Source of the DNA: Trachelipus rathkii
Lineage: Eukaryota > Arthropoda > Malacostraca > Isopoda > Trachelipodidae
Assembly: GCA_015478945.1 (NCBI GenBank)
Contig: JABUQX010088196.1
Location: forward strand, 1 to 52,500
Length of the DNA stretch: 52,500 nt
Reading direction: 5' to 3'
The translations under genes and the position numbers were made by a program. This document shows, piece by piece, positions 49,551 to 52,500 of this stretch. Positions within the stretch are counted from its first letter, which is position 1; each line of letters starts with the position of its first letter. A model generated the notes under the pieces. That model searched no databases, was not told where the DNA came from, and saw nothing but the letters and a program-made list of their open reading frames with translations.

Positions 49551-51597
49551 TAAAATTTAGATATTTCAGTGATTTTGAATAAAATATATATTATATTTTA
49601 TACAAATATATATTATATATAATATAATATTTATATATATATCTATATATATATAATATATATTATTACTTATAATCTCTATCAAATATATATCATTGGG
49701 GGCTATACCTATACTATCCACCCATTTTATGGCTAAATTATGTCATTGGTACTGAGTTGCCCTATATATATTATATATTTTATATATATATATATATACT
49801 ATCGCATATAAAACAAATTACTTCGATATAATGCTCTAACACAACATTTGTGTAACTCGATTCGCCCCTCAATCTTATCCTCCGAATGGAATTCATTGTT
49901 TGGTTTTATACCAATAAATAATAAAAGCAAGCGTTAAAGAATTCATCCGTTCTCTGAACTTCTACAAGTATATGCCATTCATTCGACGTTACTCTTCTAC
50001 TCTTAAAAAAAACCAGCCTGGGCAAATGGTTACTGTCACATATAAATCGTAATAAACCCCAAGTAATGTCAGGTAATTTAGACGCTCTCACTTGTCAATG
50101 TATACTTGTGTTATTTATGTCTGTCTCTCCATCTCTTTAATTCGTCTAGTAATTTCTTATCTATTTATAACTTGGTTATGCGTTATATACAAGAGCTATC
50201 GTTTGTATTACTTTCTTTTGTCATTACTTACGTTTTGGGACTAATGTGTGTCATAGATTTTGTTTTCGTAATTTTATTAACAGGGCTATTTCTTCTATTT
50301 TTTTTTTATCTTCTTATTACTCATTGAGATTTTGTTTTATGTGATCATGCACTGACTATTTTTGTGTACTGAAATGCCTTTACAATGGGTATCTGCACTT
50401 ATTTTTTTTTGTACTTAAATTATAAATCGTTGACTCTAACAACAAATTATAGAAGGATGATTTAAAAATATGTCATTATATGAACGGTTATAAGTAGAAT
50501 TCGTAATAACGCAAGAGAACTGGAGGATCATTGTATCTTCTTTACATTTGTGAAACTATATAGTGATGCAATTACAAAAAATGTTTTATTAAGAAAAAAT
50601 TGTTTAATTTTTTCGCCCCCGTTGCGAAGAGCTCTCTGTGAAGCTACTTTCTCATTACCTAATTCTATACTAACACTAATAATTAAGTCAGAGAGTGGGT
50701 CTCGCATGTAAAAGAGTTACAGTCTTCACTACTCCACAGAGACAGCGTGCTACTGACTAGGCTATGGGCCGAGAATAAATTAAGCACAGTCACTAGGAGA
50801 GAGGCCTATCACTACCTATAAATTTTAAATGTTTACAAAGTTGCATTAAGGAGAAATTTCGTGGATAATATATCCACATAATAAGTATCTCAGTTTACAC
50901 TAAAATTAATATTATTAAAAATATAGCCACAATGAATCAATACCTTAAAATGATTTTCCGCCATATCGCTTATTATTTAATGAAAAATAAACTCTCATAA
51001 CAAACTAGATAAAAAGTTTTAGCATGCAAACATTCTCCGACTGTATATGGTTTTCATCTCTTGACAAACCACACAACTTACAATATAAACATTATAATAA
51101 CAATACAAAAAAAAAAATAAGCATCCCATTGTGAAGGCATAGTACACAAATACACAAAAAAAATTAAAAAATACATAATAAAGAAGAGGAGAGAAAGAAA
51201 TCTCATGACATATTCCGAACACAGAAGAAACTAACTATAAAAAAGATGAACTCAAAACAAGATCAACACATACAAAGAGATCTAGTAAGCCTCTTATAGG
51301 TGGATCCTAGAAAACACTAAACAGAGCTGAATTATATTAAACAATAAAAGAACAATCTAACAGTAGAGCGTACATCCATAACTTTACATTATATTAAGTG
51401 TCTCTATTGACCGGGATGTGGGCCAGGCTGGTGGTGTGGGTCAGACGCGACTCACTCACTTAACACTACATCCTAGACAGTATCAGCAGAGGTAATAATT
51501 ATGCTTTGCTTCTATTATTTTGTTGTTAAACAAAATGATCCACATTTTCGGTGGTAGTTCACAAAATGTTAACATATTCAAATTTATATGCAATATA
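49551..51597. other. Unassigned AT-rich DNA between the two inverted copies
   Basis: TA tracts at 49585-49665 and 49765-49800, and hydrophobic frames (50106-50327 plus, 51019-51222 minus) from T-rich or A-rich DNA. No recognised gene. Confidence 0.4.
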
Positions 51598-51615
51598 TAT
51601 AATATATATATATAT

Positions 51616-51672
<57 letters not shown>

Positions 51673-51674
51673 TA

Positions 51675-51707
<33 letters not shown>

Positions 51708-51727
51708 CATATAATATATATATATAT
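51598..51727. repeat. (TA)n microsatellite
   Basis: About 130 bp of TA/TAA repeats. Confidence 0.95.
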
Positions 51728-51764
51728 TTCTCTTCAAATCAACTTGAAATATCTAAATTTTACT

Positions 51765-52264
51765 AATATTATTATTATTATTATTATGTCATTATATATA
51801 TTATTATTATTATTATATATTATATTGATTATTTATTATTATTATTATTATTATATTATTATTATGTATTATTATTATTATTATTATTACTTCGATTAGT
51901 CCCTCTGCTGTGCTCATCATTACGGCATTCTGATTTTATGAGTGAGTCTCGGCCAAGTAAATAATTGCTGAGAATTGAACTGAAGAGATATCATAGAAGA
52001 CGTTCCAAAAATAAATAAGCTTACTTTCGGCATTGATGGAAAAAATGTTTGGCATAAAACTAAGATCACTTGCTTGCTAGGCTTGATTTTAAAAACTAAA
52101 TAATTATGCGAGTAAAAATATTACGTCTGAAAACTGAGATTATCTGTTTGCTAGGCCTGTTTTTTTTAAAGTAAATAAATTATGTGAGAGTAAAAATGTC
52201 ACGTCTGAAAACTGAGATCACCTGCTTGCTAGGCCTGTTTTGTAAGAGTAAAAAATGTCACGTC
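51765..52264 (-). mobile_element. Repeat family copy B, inverted, with (AAT)n tail and tandem monomers
   Basis: The minus-strand body from about 52057 to 51895 matches copy A at many 13-20 base words, and its tail on plus is (ATT)n at 51765-51890. Upstream of the body (higher plus coordinates) stand three tandem monomers: 52058-52131, 52132-52208 and a shortened one from 52209 to about 52264. Each begins AACTRAGATYA and contains TTGCTAGGC, GAGTAAAAAT and ACGTC. The third lacks about 20 internal bases. Tandem monomers ahead of a conserved body with a simple tail could be promoter repeats of a non-LTR element. Confidence 0.65.
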
Positions 52265-52500
52265 AAAGATAGTTGTTAGTACATTATGGAATAGCACCTT
52301 TATTAGCAGATTATAGAAATAATTTCTATAAATTTTGTTTTTATAAAGGCGGAGGGTGTTCCAAGCCCCAGATATTCAAAACGCATCGGAAAAATCGAGA
52401 GAGATACAGATGGGTAAAATATCAAAGAGGACTAGGGAATTCTTGTCGAAAATCTATGTAAAAATAAATATTCGCTATTAACTATCAACACCTATAATAA
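52265..52500. other. Unassigned right end with a hairpin
   Basis: TTATAGAAA-TAA-TTTCTATAA (52311-52331) is a perfect 9-bp stem. It lies within a 62-codon plus frame (52273-52461) that I do not recognise. Confidence 0.4.

Overview
This window looks like non-coding nuclear DNA from an animal. It is strongly A+T-rich, has no compact gene layout, and is crowded with (TA)n, (GT)n, (TC)n, (TATC)n and (AAT)n microsatellites. I found no intact protein gene, rRNA, functional tRNA or CRISPR array. Everything recognisable at the protein level comes from mobile elements and is broken. A Jockey-like non-LTR reverse transcriptase plus abundant dinucleotide arrays would suit an arthropod, possibly a decapod crustacean. 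That assignment is inference, because no single-copy host gene was seen.

Layout: 1-5.5 kb is AT-rich or C/A-rich DNA without a recognisable gene. At 5.7-7.6 kb is a heavily decayed non-LTR retrotransposon (RT motifs VNSGVPQGS and YAD, then the thumb/C-terminal region). It is followed by a probable minus-strand LTR with a polypurine tract (7715-8016). At 8.2-9.5 kb a GGTCAAAGTCAC motif recurs in AT-rich DNA. From 10.7 to 26.6 kb, blocks rich in G+T on the plus strand alternate with blocks rich in A+C. Short palindromes centred on GGGTCA/TGACCC, or a G-rich variant, sit inside or at the edges of these blocks. At 27.2-27.4 kb is a compound (TA)n(GT)n tract, and at 27987-28126 fourteen tandem 10-bp units without an indel.

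The best-defined element is a piggyBac-superfamily DNA transposon at 29281-31721. It is bounded by TTAA on both sides, has matching 14-bp terminal inverted repeats beginning CCC, and carries a frameshifted transposase with recognisable TIDE and DNWF motifs plus an unusual GC-rich GGTGCGG repeat field. Right of it lie long (TC)n and (TA)n tracts and a tRNA-derived SINE on the minus strand (32355-32519). Further on are a diverged 73-bp tandem array (34838-35330), a (TATC)16 array, a GC-richer island with a perfect 18-bp palindrome (38.6-39.5 kb), pyrimidine- and purine-skewed unique DNA, and an extreme TA/AAT tract (44.56-46.31 kb).

The right end holds two copies of one repeat family in opposite orientation (49.14-49.55 kb and 51.77-52.26 kb). 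Each has a conserved body ending in an (AAT)n tail, preceded by about 75-bp monomers. Most ORFs of 60-145 codons translate microsatellites or unique AT-rich DNA and are not supported as genes. The density of frameshifts in the retrotransposon suggests age, though a noisy assembly could contribute.
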